Origin: Sinonovacula constricta
Lineage: Eukaryota > Mollusca > Bivalvia > Cardiida > Solecurtidae
Length of the DNA: 64,000 nucleotides
Assembly (NCBI GenBank): GCA_007844125.1
Contig: CM017567.1
Coordinates: 40,153,176 to 40,217,175 of the forward strand
Direction of reading: 5' to 3'
Position numbers and translations under genes: made by a program. Below the pieces are notes generated by a model. The model ran no database searches. It worked only from the letters and a program-made list of their open reading frames with translations, and was not told the origin of the DNA. Every line of letters starts with the position of its first letter. Within the stretch, counting starts at the first letter, position 1. This document shows, in pieces, positions 36,075 to 52,100 of this stretch.

Positions 36075-37089
36075 TATCCGACTTAGAAGTCCCCGCCTCA
36101 CTTCTTCCTGTTCTACCAAAACCACATGTAATCCGCCCCATAAAACTGCCAATTGTCTTGACGAGTCGTCACAAGGGGAGGAGTCAAGCCAGAATGCGAC
36201 ATTGTTGCACATGCGCAGTTGAAAATAAAACCATTTATTAAAATAGATCGATTCATTGTAAAACAGAAAGGAGTTCTATTGAAATAAATCGCTGAGGAAT
36301 GTAAATTTTCATACCTTATGATTGGCTACAAATGTAGGGCGACTTCTAACAGGTGAGAATAAAACCTGCTTAACTCACATGGTTCCAAGTTGTCAAAATT
36401 GGTACGTTATATACGAGATCAATCGTAAAACTTCGGGTATTTCCGTATGGTTCGTAAAATACACCTCGTACATAGCTCTAGAATACACCAAAGTGCGTCG
36501 CCTGAGTTATGAAACAGTGTCCATTCGCGAGAAAGTAACAAATTGTATATATATCATTTAGTTGAGTATATCTTGCAATAACAACGATTTTTTTTATCAA
36601 TACAATCTATATGATTTACGGAAAATTGAAAAGTCAACATTAAATACCCAGTATTAAAACTAAGACACACAAAGTAGATCCAAGATGGCGCCTTATTATG
36701 TCAGAGGTCTCTTGCATAGCATAAAGGCCGAGGTGATCAGATTGATACGAGATATGGAGATGAGTTAGTAACAGTCTGTACGGGGTGGTTACACTAAATA
36801 CCGACCGGAAGTAGAATGTGTGACATCGAATATTTCTCTTTAGTAACAGTCTGTTGCTATGTTTTGGCATTAAATTTCCTATTTTGAAGATAATCTTAAT
36901 CTTTTGGTGATAAAAGGAAGCTGAAACCATGTTGAATTAAAAGAAAGAAAAGGTCTTGAACACATATGCACAATAATGGACTGATCCACTTTTACAGGAA
37001 GTACGTATTTCATTGAAATATGGGGGTTACCGACTGTCGAATATATATTTACGTTAGATATGTAGCCCGGTGATAAGGAGAGAATGTGT
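36075..37089. other. No gene seen
   Basis: Two short ORFs (36322 on +, 36640 on -) have no recognised content or context. Confidence 0.4.
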
Positions 37090-37533
<444 letters not shown>

Positions 37534-37919
37534 TCTCACTTAAAATCATTTATTAAACAGATATTTTATTTTTATTGCAATTTTGAAGATAGAGTAGCTC
37601 TTATTCAAATAAAGTCTTCCATTGAATTATTGATGATATAACAGTTTTAACCGTTCCATGGTTTACAAATAATACTTACAAACTTTTCTGTCGATAGCTT
37701 AAGGGGTTGTTAATAAACGTTGCAAATCAAATAAAAACAAGTGCTTGGGTTCGAATCGGTCCCAGGGGCTTTTTTCCGCAATTCAGTTTTTTAATGTTCT
37801 GCTGACTGCGACATTTATTCTTGGTAACTGATTTTCGGAAGAAGGAGACAGCCGCTTTTGTTGTGGTCAGTTTTCTGTAGCATATACTTCTTAATTTTAA
37901 TTACTTCATATCGAGAATA
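37534..37919. other. No feature seen
   Basis: AT-rich spacer in front of the third flanking module. Confidence 0.5.
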
Positions 37920-38850
37920 TTGTTTCAAGAACGTAAGTTTGGAAATTGTGCCATAAAGTGAACCTTAGCAATTACTCGTTTGTTTGTGTTTTTAAATTGT
38001 TATTTATGACTTTCCTTAAATGTCTTATATTGTGTTTATTGTTCATAACATTTGTTAACTATTTCATATTTAGTGTTGTATGGCGATTTCACAGTTGACA
38101 AAGATAATGTGCGAAAACTGGGAAAATTTGAGATAATTAGCGCCCGTATAAAAAAAACTGGGCATCAGCTCCATTATAGAAAACTGGGCATCGGCGCCAA
38201 TATAGAAAACTGGGCATCGGCGCCAATATAGAAAACTGGGCATCAGGGCCAATATAGAAAACTGGGTATCAGCGCCAATATAGAAAACTGGGTATCTGCG
38301 CCAATATAAAAAACTGGGCATATGCCAAAATTAAGTGATTTGATTGACTGTTGCAAGCGGGACTAAAGGAAAAAAGAGGACCATTATGGAATTGAAGTAA
38401 AATGAATGCCTAACAAAGCACCATTATGACAGTGAAAGAGCATGCTCCAAATGCCGGTTTAGATGCTGTAAACAGGTCAGCAATTGGGAAAAAGAAGACA
38501 AAAAAATAAAAAAAAATAAACAAATGCTTGGGTTTTGTATATAGGAATTGATATTCAGACCTCTTGTATGACAATCCGATAACTTTAGCAAATATAACAA
38601 TATGTTTAACATGAACACTTTGTTAAAGAAAATTAGACCTAGTGTAAATATAATTTGCATGTATGAGACATTCTTAGACTGTGTTCAGTTCGCACATCTA
38701 GATTTGTTTATAACATAATTATAATTAGTATTTTGTTTGTCTTTTATAGTTGAAATTAAATCTGTTCGTTGGGACTGTTGTTTTGGTTCATCATTTAATT
38801 CCACAATGTCTGGCATTAATTAAGGTGAGACTCCTTATATGCGGCAGCTG
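37920..38850 (+). repeat. Third copy of the methyltransferase 3' flanking module
   Basis: Aligns with 16270-17575 from gccataaagtgaac-ttagcaattactcg through a short 26-bp minisatellite (38135-38325, about 7 units) to the gttcg-tgggactgttgttttg segment. No methyltransferase exon precedes it. Confidence 0.85.
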
Positions 38851-39303
38851 AACTCATTTTGAATGGTATTCGACCGTTTGGACCATTTTGACCCTCTCAA
38901 ACCAAACAAATTATTATTCAGGGGCGTAGCTAGGCACGATATCTGTACGCATGGACGCTAGAGGGTTGTGGGGGGGGGGGATGCTTCCCGGAAAAGTTTG
39001 CGTTTCTTGATCGTGCGTGGTGGCTTCTGGCGGGAGGGCGGGGGTGAGGTCGGTATCAAGATATAATTAGATTTTTAAGTTATACTTTATTTTACAGACG
39101 TTAAATTATTGATTTATTTTAATTATGATATACTTCTTTATTTTCAACATAGTTGCTACTTAAGGCGTTATGTGTCTGGTTAAGACCATTTATGTACAAA
39201 ATAAATTGCAGATTTGATCTTTCTATGTTTTCATTCTTTGGGAACGCCTGCCATTTGCATTTTAATAAAAGGCTGCAGTTTCAAATTCAGCACTTATCTT
39301 TCA

Positions 39304-39337
<34 letters not shown>

Positions 39338-39550
39338 CTATATTCCTCGTAAAAGCCGTGTTGCAGATTGACAACAACATCCTAATCACCAATCTACATT
39401 GAAACAAAAACACATTTACATTCAAATAAATACAAATTGTATATAGTTCCATAGGGAACTGTAGTAATTATATTTTAACTAAAAAGGCTCACACTCAAAT
39501 TTTCGGCAAATTACCTTTCTCAAGAGTTAAACACAAGCACTTACTCTCTT
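38851..39550. other. No gene; (TA)n at 39304-39337
   Basis: Includes a g-run near 38969-38980 and a short (TA)n tract. No coding signal. Confidence 0.5.
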
Positions 39551-39619
39551 TACATATTTGCAACGTTCATGGGCGCGGTTTTCTAATATGGCAACGCCCA
39601 TGAACGTTGCAAATATGTA
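39551..39619. repeat. Perfect 25-bp inverted repeat, 19-nt loop
   Basis: Left arm 39551-39575 and right arm 39595-39619 are exact reverse complements (core gcaacgttcatgggcg). The similarity weakly extends outward. Confidence 0.9.
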
Positions 39620-40966
<1,347 letters not shown>

Positions 40967-41335
40967 GCAGTAAGGGACCCTAACTTCGACCTAGGCGGGC
41001 CACAGACAAAATTTACTTTAAAAAGTAAATGTGTTTTCACAACTCTACTCTTTTACCTGGTTGGTGAGGGATGCATCCCCATCCCCCCACCCTGGATCCA
41101 TCCCTGTGTCCGTGAAATCATGACGAATACCCTTCGTAAACTTTGAACAGGAGGACAAATACGCCTCATCCACTTCTCTCCAACATATATGGCAAGTTTG
41201 GCAAAAATGGGTTAGTATTCTGTTCATTAAACCACTAGAGGTAATAATTATGTTATACTAGGTAAAAAGTACAGAAAAAAGATACAACAATTGCAATGTA
41301 TTACGACGTAATTTTGTTAAAATGTTTTAAACTTT

Positions 41336-41471
41336 AAAACACACACAAACACACGCTCGCACACACACATACACGCGCACACACGCGCGCGCACGCACAC
41401 ACACACAGGCGCGCACGCACGCACACACACACAAACACACACACACGCACGCACGCACACACACACACATA

Positions 41472-41502
<31 letters not shown>
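41336..41502 (+). repeat. (CA)n with CG interruptions
   Basis: Alternating purine/pyrimidine throughout (CA, CG), a Z-DNA-prone composition. Confidence 0.9.
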
Positions 41503-41506
<4 letters not shown>

Positions 41507-43035
41507 TTGTATAGGCATCTCTTTAAGGACCTTGATTTTTACCCGTCTTCCGAGGACCATGTTAAAACATGCATTGTACAACGTTACAATTAAAAGTAGA
41601 GATAAGAAAAGGAAAATATATAGTCTGTGATGTTCAGAATTTATTTTCACTAAAAAATAATTGTAAACATTGCTAAAATCATTCAGAGGACCTCTTTAAT
41701 TTCCGTACACATGCGAGGACGTTATTGTGAGGACGTTCATTTGCATATTTTACACAGTTTCAACCATGACCGACAGTGCAAGGACCGAAAGTGTAACATC
41801 AATCTGAGGACTTTTAATTGCATATTTTACACAATTTCTACCAATAACACCATTACAAGGACCTTAATTGTAACATCAATTCGGGGACATGTGAAGCCTG
41901 GCTCAGTTACTTATAGTCTTGTGTCGCTAAACTATTTCGTGTTCAATAACAACTGTTGCTAATGGTAGGCCTACACCTACGCGCAAACCCTCCTCACATC
42001 CCATGTATAATTTCGTTTTAAAGCTTGGTGTATGTAGAAAGTGCAAAACATGTGCGAGAGCTTTCAACAATATTTGAAAACCCACCTCGCAAATAAAAAT
42101 TTCAGAAATGTGATTTCTTCTCGAATCTTGTAAACTTCTTGTAACTTATACTCATTGCCAAGCCTTGTCCGGTATGGTTTTCCATAATATCTTTTAAACG
42201 CGTTAAGTTTTTATCGCACACTCATAAATTTGGTTTCGATGGAAAGAGGACATTTATATGCACTCAATGAAAAAGAATTTTGGAATTTGAGCCAGCACAA
42301 CCGGTAGAGTAATGTGTTGAAAATTGTAGACCGGACAAGACTTTTGTCCATTAGCATAGTTAACATTTAGGGCATGGTGAGAGGAACCACATGTTCGCCT
42401 AAGTTCCGAAGTATACACGTATTGTCGCATCTAACTCCAAAGTAGATCATTTTATATATCTCGAGACATTTTACTGGGGTGCCCCTAATTTATGGACCAT
42501 GTTTATTTAAATAATTTACTCCACAGGAAAAAAAAAATGATACAAACAGTGCAGACTCGGATCTGATTTAGAAGTCTGCATATTCATTAAACCTTATTTT
42601 AGAGGAACCTGAATAATAATACACTACTGAGTTTGTATACATGAATCTCAGTGCAACCTTAAAAATTTCTAAATTGCTCTTTTTAATCAATCATTCATTA
42701 TATATTAAATTAGAGTTTGATTACTACGATTAACACAGACCTAATCCAAATTTTAACATGTTTTCTTCTGTGGATTAGTTATTAAACATAATGCGTTGTG
42801 TAAGCTAGTTAACAACATTTAACCATTATATGATATACTAGTATTAAAAAAAAAACATTTATTAACCTGTGACATGTATAAAGTACAGGATTGGAACATT
42901 TATAAAGTAGGGGACTTTGTCGGTGGTTTTGTCCACTATAGGAAAAACAATATAGGGGATTTTGTCCGTGGATGACTAGGGGATTTTGTCCATATGGGAT
43001 TATGTCCTACATGCGATGAAATTATTTCATCCATA
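41503..43035. other. No gene seen
   Basis: Contains repeated 'gaggac/aggacc' spaced motifs at 41525-41890 and short gggg-attttgtcc repeats at 42910-43005. No coding exons. Confidence 0.45.
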
Positions 43036-43285
43036 TTAACCCTTTACTCTATAGGATACGCCTTTTATCACATGGGTGACCAGTGTAGATCCAGATATGC
43101 CTGCACATCCGTGCAGTCTGATCAGGATCTACACTGTTCGCTTTAAGATTCATTTGGTTATTTCTGGCCATTATGCAAACAGCGTCAATCCAGATCAGAT
43201 GGCATGGATGTGCTGACTGATCTGGATCTACACTGGTTGCCCATATGAAAAAGGTTTATCTATGATCTATGGAGTAAAGGGTTAA
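43036..43285. mobile_element. MITE, 250 bp
   Basis: Termini ttaaccctttactctatag (43036-) and ctatggagtaaagggttaa (43267-43285) are inverted with one mismatch. The inner sequence also has inverted 'cagtgtagatccagat' and 'atctggatctacactg' blocks. No ORF. Confidence 0.85.
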
Positions 43286-45789
43286 TGTTATTAATTATTT
43301 TTATTCATACTATGCCGAATGTAGGGAAATAATGGGAATTACTAGTAATCAATAGGAGTTCCTTGTACTCAGTGAAATTTTTTCCTTCATAAGTTTTTCT
43401 TTCCATAAATCTATTAATTTGTTAAAATATTAGATTTGCTACTGTTTACTTTTATACAAATAAACAATTAGAAGAAAAGTTATTTCCAATCCACTGTGGG
43501 TTGAACATCAAGTTATACTATCAGACATCATTAACATGTGCCTTCCATGAATAAAAAACTGGTATTTGTTTAGCAGATTTAACTATATTATTATTCATTT
43601 CAAATAGTCGAATCTGACTATCAAAATTTTATTGTATATACCATAATGAAATTGTGTGTATAGTTGAAAAATGATATCTAGACAGTCACATGACACCATC
43701 TTTTTATAGCAAACTAATGACTGTGGCCAAAATGTCATTCCAATGAGAAATTTTGGAGATGCGACACTAAAAATGGAAAGTTTTGTATAATAATGGATTA
43801 TTTACCTTTTTAAAAGAGAACTTTTAAGTCACACGACGTTTAGTTATCAACTGTCCCGCTGATGTCCATGTCTTTACTACTGCTACTTTTAGCTGTAATT
43901 TGGGATAGAAAACTGACCACAAAATATCATCACAAAGAATGGGACCTGTCCTGCATCGAACCAGAGACCTCCAGTTCTGTGATCTTCAGATCCAGCTTCT
44001 AACGGTGGTAATATGTGGTCCTCGGATGTACACCGATACAAGTTCGTATACATGCGTGCGTGGTCGCTAACATATCATTTTGATAACCCTTGTACTGTTC
44101 CTTGGCTAAACAGCAGACGACTTATCTCTATTTTTATGATCAGAAAAAATACCGTTGCGATGAGAACAAAATATTCCACTATTGTGTGCATCCGAAAATT
44201 ACACTTCCATGAAGCAAATGATTTCAGACGCTAGATGCCCGATGCAAAATGGCGAGCTAGCCGAGAAGAAAGCAATGTTGGCATACAATTTTGACACAGA
44301 CTCATATGTTGTCACAAAAAAGAATTTTCACAGAAGCCCCCCAAAGTATGTGCACGACACTAAAATGCATTTGACCTTCAATGTTGGACTGGCGAATGTT
44401 ATGCACGACACACTTTCAAGTGCATGTCTGATAGTTAAACTGAAATAATGGCGACGGCAGGTCAAGACATGAAAATGGGATGGACACATTCGGACCGACA
44501 GATTCCAAACTAAGAACTTCAAACAGAATTTTAGACAAAGAGAACTCGATGAAACTGAAAAATTTCTTGAAAGAGGATTGTATTTTAGTCTGAATTAACT
44601 GATCTGTCAAAACTCTGAAGCATGCATTTTGATGAAAAACACCTTAAGTATATATGTCAAAATGCACCCATCGATTGCTTATTTCAGTTTTGGGCCAGAC
44701 AAGATCTGACATGACCTTTAACCCCCCGTGACCTTGACCTTTGAGATAGGAATATAGGATTTGCACACGACACTCCGTCTTGCAGAGGTCTACATTCATG
44801 CCAAATATAACTAGACTGCTTGATGCATTTTAAAGTAACGAGGACAATTCTGGACTGACAGATGCACGCATATACTATCAGCCAGATGCCATCATGACAA
44901 CTTAAGTTGAGCTCATATATCCAGGAATATGTTATTGAAATTCCCCACTGAGCACAGAAGGTATTCTCATAGGACAGACAGAGGACCCTGCTGTAAGATA
45001 TATTTACAACAAAATCAAGTTCACTTCACAAACTTTTATTCAATTTACAGGTTTAGTAATTTAAATGTCCAAAACAATCATCTGAAGTACACAAAAATAT
45101 CAGGTACTGATGGATGTTCCAGGAAGTATGTGCATAACAACAGAACCCAGACATGCTCACCTGAGCCTTAGAGGCATACAATTTTACGAAGATCCTACTA
45201 ATAAATATGTACAACTCTTTTAACATCTGACCTGGTGCCCTAGTGTTAAACCCATTTTATAAAGTTTCATTAACATCTGACTAAAATGTGACTTCTAGTG
45301 TTTCAAAGGTTTGGAACAAGGGAAGTCACATTGTTGTCAGATGAACATCTAACATCCATTTGTCACTAAGCTTACTTTGTGAATAGTGCTCAGGTGAGCT
45401 AGAAATAAAAACTTCAGAAACAAAAGGCTAATAACTTTGCTCAATATCATTAAACAAGAAAATGCATGTAATTCAAAAATGCTTATTTGAGATGCATGTA
45501 AACTTGCATAGGTTTATGGTTTAAATATGCTGTACTTGCACATTATTTCACAAAAGACAACAAGAAAAAAGCCATATGGTCCTCTAATTTCCACCTAAAT
45601 GAAACGATAAAGAGGCATTAAAAGGTAGAAAATCTGCCAATTTTGACCAAAGAGGATATAATCATGAAGAATATTTCAAGTACTCGTACTTCCTATTGTC
45701 ATACTTTACATAAAGTTTCATTGGAATCGCATTTGCAATTGAAGTATTTTTACAAACTTTCATACAAAATTATATATCCAGAAAACAGA
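43286..45789. repeat. Dispersed repeats, no gene recognised
   Basis: 43945-44000 is a tRNA-like remnant on - (ctctggttcgatgcagg). 44620-44960 carries the tgaccttgacctttgag family. The ORFs near 44182-44610 overlap on both strands and show no recognised domain. Confidence 0.4.
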
Positions 45790-46160
45790 CTACTTGGTAG
45801 CTTTATTCTGTTTCCTTTTCATTGAGAGTTTTGTATTTTTAATAAAGCTCTTTATCTGCATCCATGGCCTGTTCAACAGAAGTGGCTCTCTCTTCCTTGC
45901 TTCTTCAATTTCATGTTTTCCTGGTAGTTTCTCTAAGTAGAAATATCTATCCAACTGTCTCTTAACAGCTGCATGCTCATCTGCAGTCCACAGTTTTCTT
46001 GGCGTGGTTGCTTTCTGTGATTTTTTGGCAGACTTTTTCCTTAACTTTTTTGATGGTTCATCAGAGATTTCTGGCAGTTCATCATCGATTTCTGGAGGTC
46101 TCTCGGTATCTGCTCTATCCTCTCCTTCAGCATTACTGTCCTCCTCGACCTCTAGAGGTT
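45790..46160 (-). CDS. Last exon: acidic tail and basic C-terminal domain
   Basis: The acceptor tatcatggcag opens an exon of two bases plus 122 codons and a TAG stop. An acidic stretch (about 30 residues rich in E, D and P) and a Lys-rich patch, a possible nuclear signal, come before a compact domain with W-T-A-D-E-H-A-A-V at its start, P-G-K-H-E near the middle and W-M-Q-I-K-S-F-I-K-N at the end. The W-spaced helices suggest a small DNA-binding fold of Myb type. This is a guess from pattern only. Confidence 0.75.
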
Positions 46161-49100
46161 CTGCCATGATAAATATTAAACATATAATCAAATAATTAAC
46201 ATACATTACAAATACAGAGAACTTTGGATATGATCATCTCAGAGGAGTTTTAATGTGAACAAGTCTAAGGGACAGCAATATATCCCTGTTCTTCTTAAAG
46301 TAAGACTTAAATCCATTATCTAATACAGAATTTTTTAGGAGTCCAAACTGAAAGTGTCAGCAGACAATACTAGAAAATAACAAGAAATGATGGATAATTT
46401 CATCATAAGAATAGAGCAATTTCTATTTTGTCACAATGTTTTATAAACTTTGCTACATATGCATTAAAATGCATTATGAGCCAACACGGAAATGCAAAGG
46501 AAATTGAAGGTTACAACAGTTGACAATCAAGTGTGACCTTGACCTTAAGCAGACAGTTGCATTGTATGTTCTGCAAGTCCTCTAATTGTTAATAACATTT
46601 GACTCTAGTTCTATGAAAATGATTCAAGAGGTTAAGATGACATGCAGCGGAGACAAAAGTTAATGACCTTGACATTGTGAACTTGACCTTGAGTAGACAT
46701 GGATGACGCATATGTTCTTCACATCTCCTCACTGTGGTTAAAATTTTAGGCAAGTTTCATGAAAATCTTTTAAGAGGTATATGAAATATGGAGCAGACAT
46801 ATAAATTTTTGGGACAAACAGATGGACAAGATATGGCTTACAGAAATATAGTGTATAAATTGGAACCTTGTGGAGGCATCTGTGTCATATGGACGTACAG
46901 TTAAACCCCTCTATTACGACCACTTCTGGGACTGGACAAAATTGGTCTTAATAGTGAGGTGGTCTTAATTTCGGGGTAGAAAAAGGTGCAAAACTGCTAT
47001 AAGGGACACTGAAATATTGGTCTTATTATCAGGGTGGTCTTAATTTCGGGGTGGTCTTTATGAAGGGTTTTACTGTATTTCTAGTTTTATAGTAAAGGGC
47101 CAGTGCCTCCGTGAAAAAATCACATGACCCAAACATGCTGACAGTGTTCAAAACAAGGATTGGTAACAATCACTCAGGTGAAATCCAACCAATACTTTAG
47201 CAGGAGAAGTATTGTCAAGGTTTGTGACAGACAGTCAGAACAAAATCAAAGAGTCTCCCTATCCCACTCGATGGCCGGCAGGGAGAGACATAATTCCATC
47301 CAAAATCATCCTAATGAATATGGCACAAATATGCATAACCTAGCCTTGGTACCAATTATTAGTGATTTTTTTTTCAAAATTAACAATGTGGCATATGTAC
47401 CCAAACATACAATAATTTAATCTTGATCAATTTTACATAATAATTTACCTTCAAGATCAAACTGGATTTCGTCAAGACTTTTTCCTTTGTAGAGGTGGAT
47501 ATTTCCTCTTTCTAGCTCAATCAAAAGCTTACTCAGCTTTGCAACCTGGAAAGAGAAGTTTTTCTTGTTTAGTTTTTCTTTCTGTTTCACTGTTTTCATG
47601 CTTCTCTATGCTTTTCAAATGTTGTCAACACACCCCTACATGATTAACAAGTTGGCTTTAACTGTTTCTGAAGAGAATCCCTTTTTTTAATGATTGTGCA
47701 TAATCAATAAACTACTAATACCACAGAGCCACGATGGCCCATGTATCACTTGAGTTGCAGCGAAATATATATCATAAGTAAAGAAATAAAGATTTTAAGT
47801 AAAGAAAGTAGATCACGAGGCAAAGGCAAGGTCATTAAAGACCACATATGAAATTTAATTTGAAAAACAACAACAAAAAAAACAATAGAACAACAACAGC
47901 ACATAGAGCAGAATTATATACATCCAAATTTTAATATGTATCTCATAAAACAAACAAGTCAAAGATAACACACTGTTTGAAAATAAATCCTTGCGAGGAC
48001 TTAAAAAGCACAACTTCTTCAAATCATTCAAAATAAGGACTAAAGAAACAAGCATCTCATATGAAGCTTGCTGACGACACTTGACAATGGTCTTAAAACA
48101 AACATGATCATCATGAACAATTTGTGCTCGGGTGAGCTAAAATGTAAAGAAACACCTAGAGAGATAAAAATCAATACATCTTAAGAGAATGCAGTAATTG
48201 CATTGTATTAAATACCCTGGAATAACATATATAATGTTTTAGTGCTTAATTAGTATCACTTCCATAAAAAATAACAACAAAATAATATCAACATCTCTTG
48301 GCAACCAAAGAAAGCTGAGGAGAGTAAGTTCACACTGTGGGTTCTAGGACGCTTACCTGAACCTTCAATGGCACACATTCTCAAGGCAGTTCAAATCAAG
48401 TAGAACTTGAGCCAGTTTTTGACCTGATGTGATCAAGTTCCTAATTTGACCTAGAATTTTCGTCAAGACAAACATTCTGACCAAGTTTCATTAAGAATGT
48501 GGCAAAAATATTGCCTCTAGCATGTTAGCAAGATTTTTCTCTGATTTGAGCTGGTGACCTTGGTTCGCTAACATGACCCAGTTTTGAACTTGACATTGAT
48601 TTTATCAAGGCAAAGATTCTGACCAAGTTTCATAAGGAATGGGCAACAATGTAGCCTCTACAGTTTAAATAAGGTGTTTCTTAGATTTCAGCTGGTGACC
48701 TGTTTTTTTCACCTCAAATAAAATAGTTTCAAATTTAACTAAGTTTTCAGCAAGAAAAACATTCTGACCAAGTATCATTTAGATTGGGGCAAAATGTACA
48801 TGTAGCCTAGAGTTAAAACAAGATTTTTCTAAAATCTAAACCAATGACCTAATTTCTGACCCACAATACATTATGACAGATGATGCACAGCCAACGACCA
48901 CAAAAAATCTCTTACACTTTCAGATCATATAGATTTATGTGGTATTATAAATTGTCTCAAGAGACAAAATGAGCTAAAACTTAATGCACTGACCTGAACT
49001 GTGTCCTGTGGCAAAGGGTAGAACTCCGGATGTACCCTTATGTCATGGCCCAGAAACCCAGCAAGCACATCCAACTCATTGTCTTTTAAGTTCAGCATTT

Positions 49101-52100
49101 GTGCAATTTCAGCAATATGCTTCCTGAAGGAAGTCGAATTGAGCAACTCTGGCTGTTTAGCGCCACAATCGTTAGCAAACTTTCTTATTACATCAGTGGC
49201 TCTAACCGGAAATTGGGTATCTCCAGGTCTTGCAAACATGTACAGGTTGTCTTCATTTACATTTCCTACACACCGGTTCTTCACCAGAAAGTCAAGTTGT
49301 CGCCTTAAATTTCCAGGAAGCAAAACAGCAACACGTCTTCCTTTCTTGCCTCTAATTTCAACTCTATCTACAACCTCTGCCAACTTTTTTTCTAAAGGCG
49401 ATAGGGATAGAAGAAACTCTTCCTGAATGTTTTTGCCCCGTTGGATACCATCCAGATATTGCTGGATTTCTAGCCTTTCTGCCTCGCCAGATCTTTTCTT
49501 ATTAAAAAGAACAACTTGTGCAAGTGTGACTTCACACATTTCTCTCCATTCTAGTTTAGAGACTTCTGATGTTTCAAACATCTCAGTAAGATACTCTGCC
49601 TTGCTTTTCAAATGAGCTGTTAGCGCTTTCAAATCTTCTGCAAGAGGAATTCTAGTTGGCTTGTTGTATTTCATCTTCTCTAAAGTCTCTCCTGCTGCGT
49701 GACTTACTTCAGTATCCCAGTCTTCAGTGTAAACTTGTATAAAATTTTCAGCTTTTTCTTTCATTTCTTTGTCTCCATTTTGAATAGCTTTGGTTTTCAA
49801 TTGTCGAGCTACTTTGTGTAATGCATGCCTAAGTTTCCTAGCTAACGATGGAGTGGTAAATGTCATATTATCATTGTCATATCCACAAAGGACTTTCACA
49901 GCCTCTACACATACTAAAAACTTCAAACTATCAATACAATCTCTAAGACTTAGCACTGAGCTGTCAATTGCTCTACCAGAATTTACAAAGCGGGCAAGTT
50001 CTCTCATTTGTTGACGAATGTATTGGTGCTGATGACGGTTTTTTTCCATGCTTTTTATACATTCTTTGACTATATGAGACAATATCAGCATCATTTCTTG
50101 CTATGAGCGAAACCTTGTCATTTGCCATTCTGTTCAAAATATTCTCTCTGAATGGTTTCTCTGCAACTTTGGACACTGGCAACATTGCAGCACTAGCAAC
50201 TTGATGTCTTTTAACCATCAGGCATTTTCCTTTTTGCTGGGGATGGCGGTTTTTGACATGTCTCCACAAGTTCCTTCTTAAGAATGTTCCTGAACAAGTA
50301 CTGCACTCCACATAATTTGTTCCATCTTTCACTCTAGTAGGCCGTTTGTATGGTATTATTTCTCCTTTTTGAGCGTCAAAGACTTTTGAGTTGTGAGCAA
50401 AGTCCCCCCTGTTCATTATGTCTCGCCACATGGCTTTCCTTTCCTTTGAGTTTTTGTCATGCGCCAATGCTCTCTGCACATCACTTTCATTTGAGTGCAC
50501 CTGTTCTAGATGTCTAGCCAGTTTGGGATATTGTTTGGAGCAATAAACACACGAATGTTTCTTATCCCAAATTCTTCTATCATCTTCTGACTTCTTGCTT
50601 ATGGCAACATATATGTTGTTTGTTTGTTCGTTTCCACTGTGATTGACTACACTATTGGTCATTATATCACAACCATCTATTGTTTGATGTGTTAAATCAG
50701 TATCACCTTCTTCCAAGGATTTGCAGGTATAAGTAATGTTGTTTTGCAATGGTATAATATCTGAGTCTTTCTCACTTTCCATTGACATATGCTCCTCGTC
50801 TGATTCCGAGTCAGGGATGTAACTGGATACATCATCACCAGATTCAGAGTCTGGGATATAATCCTCATCTGCATCCGAGTCTGGCATATAATCATCAGCA
50901 TCTTGGTCTTCTTCATAACTGGAATGGCAGTAATAAAATATGGTACACAAGTGGAATAATAGCGCTGTATGTTCAAAATAAGTAACTGGGGATGTTAGTT
51001 AACTATAGCTTCACCACAGGGACCTATAGGTTTTTGATTTGATAGATATGATAAGTGGCCATTACTCGAGCAAAATTAAATTTTATATATCTTATTCTCC
51101 TGTTTTTATATTCATATTCTCAAAGGCATGAGACTAACCTAAATATCATACCCATGGTGTATCTTGAGGAAGGCGGTAGATAGCAAATCCCATTTTTTGC
51201 ACAGCAGACCTTGTTGCAATACTCCCACTATTGTATTAAATGTTTTTTTTCTTGTATGTTAAAGTCACTCCTCATAGACAACACACTTTTTAAAAAATTA
51301 GCTATGTGAGGACTTACAAATATACCATACATTTCCAACTTCCTGCAAATCACTCAAAATGAGGACTTAAAGCATGGTTACCAAAATCCAGTTTGCTATT
51401 TGTAATACTATGTAAACATTGTTAACATTTCGTTTGAAAAGAACTACTATAATCAAACATGAAGTGCTAAACACAAGTGTAAGACTGTCAAAGATATGCT
51501 CATCAAAAGTTGGAGATTTAATTGGGTTGAAGTACATGTATTCATCTGGGATCATTGTCAGGATTCATACTGGGAAATGACATTTCTTTGCAACTTTTAT
51601 CAGTATGATCAACAAGATGGACAGAAAGATTAATCAACCTTATCAGTGGACAATGATATTTTTGAAAACTTTAGGAATTGGAAGGGCTGTAAAAGCAGTT
51701 TAAAGCTAAACACTAAACTGTGTGTGTGTGTGTGGGGGGGGGGGGGGTTTAAATGTTACCGACTAAATAAAGGGCCTTAGCTTCCAAAAGATTGCAGCCA
51801 ATAATGTGGGTGATCAACCTTGTCCAAGGTAACATGTACCCATAATTTATGCATGACTTAGAATGAAAGTAACTTATTTTAAGAGCTAATCTGATTCATT
51901 TGGATAGCTTAATGGCATAATCCAGACAATGCTTTAGGCATTTTATTGATTAATGGTCTAGGTCAAGTAAAAACAAGAGCACCGCGAAGCGGGCCAATAT
52001 ACGCTCGAAGGGCTGTATCAGAGGATGTGAGCAAAATTTAGACTGTTCACAAGAAAGAGAACAAATTCTGCAAAAGAAGACAATGGTGCTTAGTGAACAC

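Noticed and set aside
49040..49615. Plus-strand ORFs of 62-128 codons
   Set aside because: Antisense shadows of the recombinase exon.
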